A stretch of DNA of 64,000 bases, from the NCBI GenBank assembly GCA_035940775.1, contig DASZEN010000056.1:1-64000 (forward strand), written 5' to 3'. Source of the DNA: DASQYE01 sp035940775 (GTDB lineage Bacteria; Acidobacteriota; Blastocatellia; Pyrinomonadales; Pyrinomonadaceae). Shown piece by piece: positions 46,867 to 55,558 of the stretch (positions are counted from its first letter, which is position 1; the number at the start of each line of letters is the position of its first letter). The notes under the pieces were generated by a model. The model had not been told where the DNA came from. It did not search any database and worked only from the letters and a program-made list of their open reading frames with translations. A program made the translations under genes and the position numbers.

Positions 46867-47772
46867 CTAGAATCCGAAGTAGCCAGTGTTGGAATAGCCC
46901 GTGCTGGCGGCGGCACGTTTCTCCGTAAAGCGCGCCAGGGCATCGAGCACGTCGCGGCACAGTTCGCGCTCGGCGTCGCCGCGACTGGCGACATCACGCA
47001 GTGCGACTGCCATCTGCAAGAGGTCACGGTGTTCGGGCGCGGCCTGCATCTCTCTGAGCCATTGTCTGAGGCTTTCGCCGCCTCCGTCGCCGCCGCTGCT
47101 GCTGCTGCTCTGCCCCTCTTCGCCCTCCCGCGCGTCGGCGCTCTTCGTCGAGTGCTCGAACAGAGTCTCGATGAGCCCTGCGGATTCGTGCGCGTCGACG
47201 AGCGTGGCGATGGCGTCGGCAAAGTGCGCGGCCTGATCCATCTCCTCCGGCGTAAAGGGTTTAAAGGGCGGCTCGCCCTCTCGATTGACGAACTCCAGGA
47301 CGCCGACCATCTCGCCCTCGACCCGCAAAGGGGTGGCGAGAATGGTCTGCGTCGAAAAGCCCACGGCGCGATCCACCTCGGCGTAGAAGGTCTCCTCCTG
47401 CGCCACGTCGGCGACCACCATCGGTTGACCGCTCGAAAAAACGAACCCGGCGATGCCCTTGCCGGGCGGAATGCGCATCGTCAACAGTTTGTCCGCGACC
47501 TCGCCGATGGCTACGAGGAAACGCAAGCCTCCCTCGTTACCGTCGCGCACAAGCACGCTCGCCTCGTCCGAGCCGACCGACTCTGCCGCCAGTCGCAGCA
47601 GGTTTTTGATCGAGTTCTTGAGCGGCGAAGTTAGAGCGTTGGCGATCTCTACGGCGTTGATGGTCGCGCGCAACTGCGCTTCAAAAGAGCCTGCGCCCCC
47701 GGCCGCCCTCTTTTTATTCCTCTTTTCCTGCCGCTCGCCAGAATCAGGCTTCTTCTCTGTTTTCTTAGCCAT
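46867..47772 (-). CDS. GAF domain protein with Ser/Gly linker and aromatic C-terminal tail
   Basis: 301 residues. Basic N-terminus (KKTEKKPDSGERQEKRNKKR), a GAF domain about 45-195 (SVLVRDGNEGGLRFLVAIGE, RIPPGKGIAGFVFSSGQPMV, ILATPLRVEGEMVGVLEFVN), a low-complexity linker (SSSSSGGDGGG), a helical region (about 230-285) and a Gly/Tyr/Phe tail STGYSNTGYFGF. GAF domains sense small ligands or act as dimerisation modules; no effector domain is attached. It is the first gene of a two-gene unit with the subtilisin and may control or present it. Confidence 0.85.
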   Translation of the reverse strand: MAKKTEKKPDSGERQEKRNKKRAAGGAGSFEAQLRATINAVEIANALTSPLKNSIKNLLRLAAESVGSDEASVLVRDGNEGGLRFLVAIGEVADKLLTMRIPPGKGIAGFVFSSGQPMVVADVAQEETFYAEVDRAVGFSTQTILATPLRVEGEMVGVLEFVNREGEPPFKPFTPEEMDQAAHFADAIATLVDAHESAGLIETLFEHSTKSADAREGEEGQSSSSSGGDGGGESLRQWLREMQAAPEHRDLLQMAVALRDVASRGDAERELCRDVLDALARFTEKRAAASTGYSNTGYFGF

Positions 47773-48185
47773 GGTCTTTCCGTCCAGTCTCGTTATTGAG
47801 AAAAGAATATGAGAAACGCCTCCTTCGACGCGCAGCCGTGGCCTTCGCGCTCCCCGCTCTTTGATTCATTGGAAATCAAAGGGCCAGTATGGAGAGAGAG
47901 AGCACGTGCGCGCGCTCGAAAGAAAGCGGAGCGCATTGTACAGGATACAAGCCGGTTTTCGCACCCGACGAAATCATCCCCGTCAACGGCCCTTTTCGGC
48001 CGAAGTAGTAGAGGGCCCGGCGAAACTCTTGACCGAGGGCACACAACCTTGATCGCGCTCGGCGCATCCGTTACTATGCTAAGGGGACGGCGCTGCTATG
48101 CTTTTTGAGCGGTCGCTCGACCGGGCCGCCCGCCCTCGAATCGCAGCGCTTTAATTCGGTCATCTTTCCAAGAGGCTTCAGAGCA
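47773..48185. other. Divergent intergenic region between GAF and S41 genes
   Basis: 413 bp. On the plus strand it carries the S41 promoter annotated separately. On the minus strand TACAAT (47940-47935) is a good -10 for the GAF/subtilisin unit with only a weak -35. No gene is convincing. Confidence 0.5.
48049..48077 (+). promoter_or_regulatory. Candidate promoter of the S41 peptidase gene
   Basis: TTGATC at 48049-48054, 17-nt spacer, TACTAT at 48072-48077; the -10 is identical to that of the dcw promoter. The transcript would start near 48084, about 100 nt before the GTG. Confidence 0.6.
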
Positions 48186-49928
48186 GTGAAGAACAGAATT
48201 TCGCTTGCCCTCGCAACACTACTTTTTATCGCCATCTCGCTTCCGGTCTTCGTCGCGGCACAGAACCAGGGCAGCAGCGTCAGCCCTTCAAAGCCGTCGA
48301 CCGGCTCGCCTTCCGCGCCGACGACGACGCGCCGCCCGCGCAGTAGCACGAGCACTCGTCTGCCGAGCGACGCCACGGCCAATACAGAGCAGGATTTCGC
48401 CGAGGCCCTGACGATCATTCAGGAGAACTATATAGACGGCAATAAGCTGGACTACAACGCCGTCTTCAAGTCCTCGATCATAGGCATGCTCCGCTCGCTC
48501 GATCCGCACTCGAACTACTACGACCGCGAAGAGTTCGACGAGATGAAGACAGACCAGCGTTCGGAGTATTTCGGCATCGGCGCATCGATCGGCAACCAGC
48601 GCAAGGGCGATCAGACGGAGACCTACATCCTGGCGACCTTCGAGGGCTCGCCCGCCGCTCGCGCCGGGCTCGTCTTCGGTGATCGCATCCTTGAGGTCAA
48701 CGGCGAAAAGATGAGCGGCAGGCCCTCTCTGGAGGTGCGCGACCGCATTCGCGGGCCGCGCGGATCGGTCGTCAAGATAACGGTCGAGCGCGCCTCCAAT
48801 GGACGCACGGAAACGGTCGAGATTACGCGCGACGCCGTCGCGCAGCCCTCCATCCCGGACTCCTATTTCCTGCGGCCCGGCGTCGCCTACATAGATATGA
48901 CGCGCGGCTTCAACTACACGACCTCGGACGAGCTGGAAGAGAAGCTCGAAGATTTGCGCGCCAAGGGCATGACCTCGCTCGTGCTCGACCTGCGCAACAA
49001 TCCGGGCGGTTTTCTGGATCAGGCCGTGCGCGTCGCGAGCAAATTTCTGCAACGCGGTCAATTGATCCTGACGCAGAAGGGGCGCAACGATCAGCGACCC
49101 TACCGGGCCAACAACGATAATGGCGCAGACACTACGCCGCTCGTGATTCTGGTCAACTCCAACACGGCTTCGGCCTCAGAGATTGTGGCCGGAGCGATGC
49201 AGGATCACGACCGCGCATTGATCGTCGGCGAGACCAGTTTTGGCAAGGGGTTGGTGCAGGGCATCTGGCCGCTGGAATACGGCGCCGGTCTGACGCTCAC
49301 CTCGGCCAAGTATTACACGCCTTCGGGACGTTTGATCCAGCGCGACTACTCGAACGGCGGCTTCTACGATTACTACACTCGGGGCGGCTCGACGCGCCTC
49401 GATCAGAAGGACGAGTCGGCGGCGAAGCCGACCGGGCCTGAAAGCCGCACCGACACGGGACGCGCCGTCTACGGCGGCGGCGGAATCGCGCCCGATGAAG
49501 TCGTCAAACCACGCACCATCAGCCCCGTGCAGACGCGCCTCCTGAACCCGCTCTTCTTCTTCACGCGCGAGCTGGTCAACGGCCGCGTCAGTGGGTTCGA
49601 TCAATACAGGGTGGCGCGCGTGATAGATTTCAACAGGGAATTGCAGCCGACGGATTATCCCGTCACCGATGCGCTCTACAAAGCCTTCAAGGATTACCTG
49701 TCGAGCGACCCGGCGTGGAAGCCTCTGGCTGCGGCGCTCGACCGCAATCGCTCCTTCGTAGAGCTTCAACTGCGCTACAACATCATCACGGCAGCCTACG
49801 GCAGCGTCAGGGCCGCCCGCGTCTTCATCACCACGGATGATCCGCAGGTGGCGAGGGGCATAGATGCGCTCCCGCGCGCGCGCGAGCTTGCGACGAACGC
49901 CCTGCGCGCCGCACGCAAAGAACCGTAA
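48186..49928 (+). CDS. S41 family C-terminal processing peptidase with PDZ domain
   Basis: 580 residues from GTG 48186, which follows AAGAGG and yields a signal peptide (ISLALATLLFIAISLPVFVAAQ); the open frame reaches upstream to 48105. PDZ domain about 130-215 (GSPAARAGLVFGDRILEVNG), peptidase domain with SLVLDLRNNPGGFLDQAV, catalytic Ser in NSNTASASEIVAGAM and Lys in VGETSFGKGLVQ. It belongs to the CtpA/Prc type, cutting periplasmic proteins from the C-terminus. About 180 C-terminal residues continue beyond the catalytic core. Confidence 0.93.
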   Translation: MKNRISLALATLLFIAISLPVFVAAQNQGSSVSPSKPSTGSPSAPTTTRRPRSSTSTRLPSDATANTEQDFAEALTIIQENYIDGNKLDYNAVFKSSIIGMLRSLDPHSNYYDREEFDEMKTDQRSEYFGIGASIGNQRKGDQTETYILATFEGSPAARAGLVFGDRILEVNGEKMSGRPSLEVRDRIRGPRGSVVKITVERASNGRTETVEITRDAVAQPSIPDSYFLRPGVAYIDMTRGFNYTTSDELEEKLEDLRAKGMTSLVLDLRNNPGGFLDQAVRVASKFLQRGQLILTQKGRNDQRPYRANNDNGADTTPLVILVNSNTASASEIVAGAMQDHDRALIVGETSFGKGLVQGIWPLEYGAGLTLTSAKYYTPSGRLIQRDYSNGGFYDYYTRGGSTRLDQKDESAAKPTGPESRTDTGRAVYGGGGIAPDEVVKPRTISPVQTRLLNPLFFFTRELVNGRVSGFDQYRVARVIDFNRELQPTDYPVTDALYKAFKDYLSSDPAWKPLAAALDRNRSFVELQLRYNIITAAYGSVRAARVFITTDDPQVARGIDALPRARELATNALRAARKEP

Positions 49929-49962
49929 AAGAGCATTCGAGCCGAAGACCCGAACGCCGTCA

Positions 49963-50006
49963 AAAGGGAAGGCGCTTCAAATCTGAAGCGCCTTCCCTTT
50001 CGGTTT
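49963..50006 (+). terminator. Intrinsic terminator after S41 gene
   Basis: Perfect 17-bp stem AAAGGGAAGGCGCTTCA (49963-49979) with TGAAGCGCCTTCCCTTT (49984-50000), 4-nt loop, then CGGTTTTG. Confidence 0.85.
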
Positions 50007-50088
50007 TGTAAAGACGAAGAGAGAGGTCGGGCCGGGAACGGCTCAGGCGGCGGCCGCAAACCCGCCTCACGCGACATCTATCAGGTTC

Positions 50089-50757
50089 CTACTCGCCTCC
50101 GGTTTCGCTGTGCGGGCTATCGACCGGCTTGGATTCGGGCGACCCCTTCTGGCGTAGGAAGATTGACAGGAGCACGAGCGCGCCGACCGAGAGAAATTCG
50201 CTCTGCCAGTTCTGGAAAGATTCAAACCAGAAACGCGATGTTCCCAGGTATTGTATGGTCGAGACGGGCGGCGAGCCGTGCTGCGCCTGCTCGTGGCTGT
50301 AGAGCCTTGCGCCACCGGCCGCATGCAGGCCGAAGGAGATTAAAAAGAGCAGGAACAGAGTGAGCGACAGCGAATGCTCGTAAACTTTTAGAACGATTCC
50401 GCCGCGACGCACCGGCCACGGAGCATTGGCTTTCTTTCGACCGGACTTCGCGGGCTCTTTATCTACGGCCTCCTTCTCGTCCAGCTTTTTGGATTCGGGA
50501 GACCCCTTCTGATAGAGAAAGGCCGTGAGCAACACGTACATCCCCATCTGCAAAAACTCGCTCTCCCAGTTCTCAAAGATCGCCTCGATGAAGTGGCCGC
50601 TCCCCAGATACTCTGCATAGCTTATGGCGGGTTGACCGTGCTCCTGCTCGTCGTCGTTGTACTCGTGATAGCCGGTGATGCTCTGGCCCACCGCCGCAAG
50701 GACAAAGAGACTGAGCATCACAATCGAAAGACCGTTGTTACGCAATATACGTCGCAT
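50089..50757 (-). CDS. DUF6766-like membrane protein with internal duplication
   Basis: 222 residues in two similar halves: each has a helix, then a polar loop with a Y-x-x-x-EQ-x-HG-x-P pattern (EQEHGQPAISYAEYLGSGHF and EQAQHGSPPVSTIQYLGTSR), then F-E-N/S-W-x-SEFL and a second helix, ending FLYQKGSPESK / FLRQKGSPESK. Thus four transmembrane helices in total, with a basic linker between halves. The duplication is clear; function is unknown. Confidence 0.82.
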   Translation of the reverse strand: MRRILRNNGLSIVMLSLFVLAAVGQSITGYHEYNDDEQEHGQPAISYAEYLGSGHFIEAIFENWESEFLQMGMYVLLTAFLYQKGSPESKKLDEKEAVDKEPAKSGRKKANAPWPVRRGGIVLKVYEHSLSLTLFLLFLISFGLHAAGGARLYSHEQAQHGSPPVSTIQYLGTSRFWFESFQNWQSEFLSVGALVLLSIFLRQKGSPESKPVDSPHSETGGE

Positions 50758-50862
50758 CTATTTCTCCCTATGCTTGATGAAAGTACCGCTATGGCTGCCT
50801 TTGGTCGGGGGGCGCACGGGGTTGACACGAGGCGCTCTGCTCGCCTCTCGGCTCAGAGTCAT

Positions 50863-51519
50863 TCAGTCTTTGCGCGCGAACTGCTGCGACTGCGGCTGTG
50901 GTTTGGTTTCCTCGTCCGCCGCCTGTTTCAGCTCATCCATGCGTAGCTCCGTAGAGGGCCGCGTGTCCGCCTTGAGCACGGTCTTCATTAACTCAAGGGC
51001 GTGGTTGTTGTCCTCCGGGGTATTTGAAGCGACGCAGTCCGAGGGAACGATCAGATGAAAGTCGCGCATGTAGGCGTCGTTGGCCGTGAAGAGAACGCAG
51101 ATGTTGCCCGCGAGCCCGGTCAGGATCAGCGTCTTTGCCTGTAAGTATTCGAGCAGCGTGTCGAGCGTGGTGGAGAAAAAGCCGGAGTGCTTCGGCTTCA
51201 GTACGAAGTAGTCGTCCTCCTCGGGCTTCAACTGCTCGACAAAGGGTTTGCCGCGAACGTCCTCTTCGAGACAATGGGCCAGCAGCTTGTTAAAATCCGA
51301 TTGCCACTTGCCGAAGTTGTCGTTGACGTAGATGGCCGGAATCCCCGCCTCACCGGCCCGCTTCTTGAGCGCGGCCAGTTTCCGTGCCATCGGCAGCGCG
51401 TGCTCAAGCAGTTGTTCTCCGCCCTCGAACTCCAGATCGTTTATGACATCGATCAATAGCAGGGCCACGTCCGCTTTGTCCGGGACATTGCCGTGTAAAT
51501 CCTCGTTCTTCGCAGGCAT
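50863..51519 (-). CDS. Isochorismatase-like cysteine hydrolase
   Basis: 218 residues. Catalytic Asp in VALLLIDVINDLEFEGGE, Lys in FVLKPKHSGFFSTTLDTLL and Cys in LILTGLAGNICVLFTANDAY give the family triad. Such enzymes hydrolyse isochorismate, nicotinamide or amide substrates; which one cannot be told. The C-terminal 30 residues are polar and rich in Gln/Lys. The start ATG at 51519 gives MPAKNEDLHGNVPDKAD. Confidence 0.9.
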   Translation of the reverse strand: MPAKNEDLHGNVPDKADVALLLIDVINDLEFEGGEQLLEHALPMARKLAALKKRAGEAGIPAIYVNDNFGKWQSDFNKLLAHCLEEDVRGKPFVEQLKPEEDDYFVLKPKHSGFFSTTLDTLLEYLQAKTLILTGLAGNICVLFTANDAYMRDFHLIVPSDCVASNTPEDNNHALELMKTVLKADTRPSTELRMDELKQAADEETKPQPQSQQFARKD

Positions 51520-51865
51520 GCTATTCTTCTTCCCTCGTTCGTCAAGATCAAACGTCTTTAGTCAATCAGCGGCTTGTGGCCCGGGGCGAGTGCAAAAGAG
51601 TGTGTGTGTGAGGGTCTGATAGCTGGCCCACCAGCGACACGCGGCCCCCCGGCCATCTTATTCCGGTTGTCGACGTGAAATCCAAAGATGAGTGTACCAC
51701 CGCCTTCCGTGTCAGGGCACGGGCCGCCGCGCGTGCGACGGTCTTACTTTGCGCGCGCGCCGGTCGTCGGAATCCGGCCCGTGCACGTGCAAAATAAGAC
51801 CGCCGCGCCTTCCGGCTGACGACGGTCTACGGGCTCAAAACGAACTGACGGCCTCGGGAAGACGG
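51520..51865. other. Intergenic region with an inverted repeat
   Basis: 346 bp with no convincing gene. An inverted repeat is listed separately. A TG microsatellite (GTGTGTGTGTG) lies at about 51600-51610. Confidence 0.4.
51735..51806. repeat. 18-bp inverted repeat
   Basis: GCGACGGTCTTACTTTGC (51735-51752) pairs with GCAAAATAAGACCGCCGC (51789-51806) with two mismatches around a 36-nt GC-rich loop. No T-run follows, so it is not a classic terminator; it may act as an mRNA 3' structure for the leftward ankyrin or isochorismatase genes, or be a remnant repeat. Confidence 0.55.
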
Positions 51866-52540
51866 CTAACGGGTCGCGCCGTGCTCGCGCAGTAGCTCAA
51901 TCACTTCACGCTCGCCCGTCTCCTGGGCCATAGAGAGGGGCGTCTGCCCGTCGTCCATCGCGGCGTGCGGGTCTGCGCCGTGCGCGAGCAGCAGCCTGAC
52001 CATCTCGGCCTGCCCGTTGTGCGCCGCCTGGTGCAGGGGCGTGACGCCCGATTGCTGTTTGGCGTTGACATCGGCCCCGTGGGCCAGAAGCTTTTCGGCG
52101 ATCATGATCTGGCGGCGCGAAACGGCCGAGTGGAGCGGCGTGACGCGCTGCGTATTCTTCGAGACGGCGTTGACATCGGCCCCCCTCTCGATCAACAGGC
52201 GGGCCGCGTCCGGGTGGCAGAAGAACGACGCCAGCCCGAGCGGTGTGAACCCGTCGTCCGTATACTGGTTCACAAGATCGGGCCGCTCACTCAGAATTTC
52301 AAGGATGCGCTCCGTCAGGCCGACCGCCGAGGCTTCAAAGATGTCAAGCTCGACGCCCTTTTCAAGCAGCGCCTTCGCGATCTCATTACGGCCATAATAG
52401 GTAGCCAGCAGAACCGCCGACACGCCGTTCTCGTTTTTAGAATTGGCGAGCGAAGGGTCTGCTTCGAGCATCTCGTTCACCCTGGCGACATCGCCCGTCT
52501 TGATGGCTTCTATGATTCCCTGTGTGGCGCTCATGCTCAT
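51866..52540 (-). CDS. Ankyrin repeat protein
   Basis: 224 residues made of about six ankyrin repeats: NENGVSAVLLATYYGRNEIA, DDGFTPLGLASFFCHPDAAR, RVTPLHSAVSRRQIMIAEKL, QSGVTPLHQAAHNGQAEMVR and DDGQTPLSMAQETGEREVIE, most with the TPLxxA and LLxxGAD motifs. No signal peptide, so cytosolic protein-protein interaction is expected. The partner is unknown. ATG at 52540 or 52534 (MSMSATQ). Confidence 0.92.
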   Translation of the reverse strand: MSMSATQGIIEAIKTGDVARVNEMLEADPSLANSKNENGVSAVLLATYYGRNEIAKALLEKGVELDIFEASAVGLTERILEILSERPDLVNQYTDDGFTPLGLASFFCHPDAARLLIERGADVNAVSKNTQRVTPLHSAVSRRQIMIAEKLLAHGADVNAKQQSGVTPLHQAAHNGQAEMVRLLLAHGADPHAAMDDGQTPLSMAQETGEREVIELLREHGATR

Positions 52541-52673
52541 CTCCTTTCGGAACTTGATGGATTCTCGGCTTCGTGTTCAAGTGAGATAGAGAAGGGCGAG
52601 CCGTACAAGCCGCACGCGGCGTCTGTGGGCCCGCCCGTCGCTATTTCTCTCTCTTGGTTTCGACCATAAAGCT

Positions 52674-53180
52674 TTATCTAACGGGAAGCTGTGCCGGGCC
52701 CGGATTTCCGTTGACTTGAGCTTCGAGTTCCGCGAAAGCTGCGCGCCAGGATACCTCGAACCATCGTCGCGCCTCTTCCCAGGGCGCGGCGCTTCTCCAC
52801 CCCGAATGGATCAAGTGTACAGCGGTCGCGCCGCCCTCTGCTGGAAGAAAGAATACTACGACGTGGGTCAGGGGGTCTGCGTCGTTCATGAACTGCTTGA
52901 ACTGCTTCGGCCCCTTCCATTCAAAAGAGAGGAAACGGTCGGCCTCAAGCGCCGTGATCCGGCAACCGATGGTGCTGTAGTTCTCCCTCTCGTTCGGCTC
53001 CCAGAACAGCTCGTACTTTCCACCGACCTCCGGCGTGACCTCTGCCGAGAGGGCGAGCCAGGATCGTAGCAGCTCATTGCGGGTGAACAGCTCGAACGCA
53101 CGGCGCGCGCCGCAGTTCAAATGGGCGACCGTGTGTATGATTCTGTCTGTGCTCGGTTGTAATGTCGTTTCCGCGCTCAT
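52674..53180 (-). CDS. SRPBCC/AHSA1-like protein
   Basis: 168 residues. AHLNCGARRAFELFTRNELL, LALSAEVTPEVGGKYELFW, RFLSFEWKGPKQF and HSGWRSAAPWEEARRWFEVS follow the AHSA1 (Bet v1 fold) pattern, a hydrophobic-cavity domain of variable ligand. Its ATG overlaps the stop of the VOC gene upstream by one base (TAATG), indicating translational coupling in an operon with it. Confidence 0.85.
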   Translation of the reverse strand: MSAETTLQPSTDRIIHTVAHLNCGARRAFELFTRNELLRSWLALSAEVTPEVGGKYELFWEPNERENYSTIGCRITALEADRFLSFEWKGPKQFKQFMNDADPLTHVVVFFLPAEGGATAVHLIHSGWRSAAPWEEARRWFEVSWRAAFAELEAQVNGNPGPAQLPVR

Positions 53181-53542
53181 TACGTCACCATTTCCGCCTG
53201 CAGGATGCCGAAGACGTTACCCTCAGTGTCCTGGCAGTAGACCAGATCGCCGACGCCCGGAATCTTTATCTTGGGCACTACCTCCTTGCCCCCGTGCTCC
53301 GTAATCCTGGCGACAAACTCATCGACGGACGGCACGTCAATGGTGTTGACGTAATTGACCGGCCCCTCGCGTTTGAAGATGCCGCCGTTGATGCCCGGCT
53401 GATTGTCCGCTCCCGTAGAGATAAGCCGGTAGTCTTTGGGCCCTCCCCATTTCCGTATGTTCCAACCGAAGACGCTCTCGTAAAACTGGCTGGCGCGGTC
53501 GGGGTCGTCCGCGCCCACCTCGAAATGAACTACTCTAGGCAT
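53180..53542 (-). CDS. VOC family (glyoxalase-like) protein
   Basis: 120 residues. RVVHFEVGADDPDRASQFYE, VFGWNIRKWGGPKDYRLIS, NYVNTIDVPSVDEFVARITE and YCQDTEGNVFGILQ are the paired beta-alpha-beta-beta-beta modules of VOC proteins. Members bind metals and act as glyoxalases, dioxygenases or resistance proteins; the substrate is unknown. First gene of a pair with the SRPBCC gene. Confidence 0.9.
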   Translation of the reverse strand: MPRVVHFEVGADDPDRASQFYESVFGWNIRKWGGPKDYRLISTGADNQPGINGGIFKREGPVNYVNTIDVPSVDEFVARITEHGGKEVVPKIKIPGVGDLVYCQDTEGNVFGILQAEMVT

Positions 53543-53578
53543 ATTCGTTTCTCCTTCATGCTTGAAATGATTTATAGC

Positions 53579-54079
53579 TTATTTGACCGTCGGGTTCATA
53601 GACTCGTGTCCGTGGACGACGCGCCAGGTGTTGCCCTGCTTGACGTAGACGACCGTCATCTTGGCCGTGTAGTTCAGGGGCTGGCCGCCGAAGGTGGCCG
53701 ATACGGAACTGTTGTAGGTCAATACCGCCGTGTCGCCGTAAACCTGCACGCGCGGGTTGTACATCTGAAAGTCGTTGTACTTGAACATCTCCGCGTACTG
53801 CTCGAAGCGTGGCAGGAAGTTCGCCTTCGGGTCGGCATCCAGGTACGGGCTGAACGAATTGAAGTAGGTCGAATCGTCCGCCATAAAGTCCGCGAAGAAC
53901 GCTTTGTCCTTGCGCTGCCAAGCCTCTACGGAGGCTTTCTCGCGGGCGATGATCTGGTTGGCGATTGACTGTTGTTCGGACGAGTTGCTGGCAAGCGCGC
54001 CGGTCGTCGCGGCAAAGAGGCCCACACCGATGCCCAGCGCTGCCAGAAGAAGAAGCGTCAGGGAGAGCTGTTTTTTCAT
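53579..54079 (-). CDS. Secreted NTF2-like (DUF4440/SnoaL) protein
   Basis: 166 residues from ATG 54079, chosen because it starts a signal peptide (LSLTLLLLAALGIGVGLFAA); the frame is open further upstream. The mature part has the NTF2-like cone: EKASVEAWQRKDKAFFADFM, NFLPRFEQYAEMFKYNDFQM, YGDTAVLTYNSSVSATFGG and GNTWRVVHGHESMNP. Such domains bind small molecules or act as scaffolds. It sits between two VOC genes, 36 bp before 53542. Confidence 0.85.
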   Translation of the reverse strand: MKKQLSLTLLLLAALGIGVGLFAATTGALASNSSEQQSIANQIIAREKASVEAWQRKDKAFFADFMADDSTYFNSFSPYLDADPKANFLPRFEQYAEMFKYNDFQMYNPRVQVYGDTAVLTYNSSVSATFGGQPLNYTAKMTVVYVKQGNTWRVVHGHESMNPTVK

Positions 54080-54314
54080 GGCTATGCTCCTCGTGTTTTC
54101 GCGCGACTGGCGAAAACAGCTCGCCGGTCTGCGAAGTGTTAGCTCCCCAAAAAGAAAGGGGACTCTATAGCGTTCGGCCCGAGTTCGGGCCAAACCGGAG
54201 CGAGGATGATTTTTTTGAAGCGAGGGGAGGCGCGGCGAAAGACAACAGCACAATCGCGGCGCTTCGTCTAAATGCTTGACGCACAGAACGGCCCGTTTCC
54301 GAGCGCGTTGCAGG

Positions 54315-54719
54315 TTATGCGTCGTTGAGCTTAATCAGCGAGATGGCCGCGCCCGTCGGGTCGTTGATGACGCAGAAGCGCCCTACGTTGGGAATATCCG
54401 AGGGCGGCACACATACCTTCCCGCCAAGCTCCTCGGCCTGTTTCGCCCTGGCGTCTACGTCGTCAACCGCGACGTATGCCATCCAATGCGACGGCGCGTT
54501 GCCGAACTCTGCGGTCATCTGATACATGCCGCCTATCTCTGCGCCACCGGCGACGATCTCGTTGTAGACCATACCGGCTGCGTTCGACTCTTTCAGCTTC
54601 CAACCGAGAAGCTCCGTGTAGAACTTCTTGGCCGTCTCAAGACTAGTTGTTGCCAGCTCGTTCCAGCAGAAGGTGCCGTTTGCGGGTGCCCTATGCGCGT
54701 GCGCTGCTTGCTCAGCCAT
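54315..54719 (-). CDS. VOC family protein (CFP30B-like)
   Basis: 134 residues. NGTFCWNELATTSLETAKKF, YTELLGWKLKESNAAGMVYN, HWMAYVAVDDVDARAKQAEE and CVINDPTGAAISLIKLND match the VOC subgroup seen in mycobacterial CFP30B. Unrelated in detail to the VOC protein at 53180 but the same fold. Function unknown. Confidence 0.9.
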   Translation of the reverse strand: MAEQAAHAHRAPANGTFCWNELATTSLETAKKFYTELLGWKLKESNAAGMVYNEIVAGGAEIGGMYQMTAEFGNAPSHWMAYVAVDDVDARAKQAEELGGKVCVPPSDIPNVGRFCVINDPTGAAISLIKLNDA

Positions 54720-54805
54720 CTTTCTGTCTCCTCTATAGCGTACTTTGGGTTAATGGTCTCTTTGAAGAGACCTACTATGCGAGGTTTGCTGATCGGCGCG
54801 AGGGT

Positions 54806-54849
54806 AAAAAAAGAAAGGTGAGCCGGAATTTCTCCTCAGCTCACCTTTC
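54806..54849 (-). terminator. Leftward intrinsic terminator of the accessory operon
   Basis: On the minus strand GAAAGGTGAGC (54849-54839) pairs with GCTCACCTTTC (54823-54813), 11 bp, followed by a run of T (plus-strand AAAAAAA at 54806-54812). It ends the leftward operon that finishes with the 54918 gene. Confidence 0.8.
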
Positions 54850-54917
54850 AAAGACAACCTGCTTGCTCTCTCTTTTGTGACTACCCTATTGTGTTCGCTC
54901 TATTAATTGTTCGGCTC

Positions 54918-55436
54918 TTAATGCGCTGCGAGCCATTCACTGAAAATCTCCGACTCTTCCTGCTTGCCAGACCATCGCGCGCGGTTCTTACCCGTCAGGG
55001 CCAGCACCATCGCCTGATGTTGACCGGCGCGGTCGCCGAGTCGCTCGAAATAGTTGTAGAGACGGTCTATCTTCTGCACAGACTCGCGGGCCGCTTCCAC
55101 TGTCTTGAACGACAGGACGTTACGGAAGAAACGCGAATAGACGTTCTGCTCGCGGGCCGTCGTCGTGTAGAGATCGAAGTAGCCTGAGATCAGGCCAGCG
55201 CCCTGCAAGACCTGCGCGACGTAACTGGGGCGCGCCGCGACGCGACGCACGATCTGCGCGATGTCTGTCACGCCGCTCTCGTAAAGCTCTACGATCTGTT
55301 CTTTCTTGGAGCGCGGCTCATCCGCCGCCGGAGTGTCATCCGTACGATCAGGCACAGACCTGGTCGCTGGCCCCTCGGCATATTCAAGCTCCAAATTCAG
55401 GGGCCTCATCTCCTCGATCATTTCTTCAGTCATCAT
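54918..55436 (-). CDS. Hypothetical protein with helix-turn-helix-like segment, partner of the annealing protein
   Basis: 172 residues, family not recognised. The acidic N-terminus (MIEEMRPLNLELEYAE) is followed by KKEQIVELYESGVTDIAQIV then RRVAARPSYVAQVLQGAGL (about 45-80), which reads like a winged or tri-helical HTH, and a helical C-terminal half (FKTVEAARESVQKIDRLYNY). It is the last gene of the leftward three-gene unit 57136-54918 and could be a DNA-binding accessory factor; this is inference. Start ATG 55436 (ATG 55433 also possible), with GGGAGG upstream. Confidence 0.65.
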   Translation of the reverse strand: MMTEEMIEEMRPLNLELEYAEGPATRSVPDRTDDTPAADEPRSKKEQIVELYESGVTDIAQIVRRVAARPSYVAQVLQGAGLISGYFDLYTTTAREQNVYSRFFRNVLSFKTVEAARESVQKIDRLYNYFERLGDRAGQHQAMVLALTGKNRARWSGKQEESEIFSEWLAAH

Positions 55437-55558
55437 TTTCCTGTACCTCCCGGAGAGGAGTAAGCTGCCGTTACTGCTATTGCGGGCTGCAAGCTGTGAG
55501 CGGTTTCATCTTCCTACCCCTGCTCGCAGCCCGCGCTTTTCCAGGCTTACTCGTCCCC

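Noticed and set aside
53180..54719. The two VOC genes as a recent tandem duplication
   Set aside because: Beyond the common fold their sequences differ strongly, so they are not a recent duplication.
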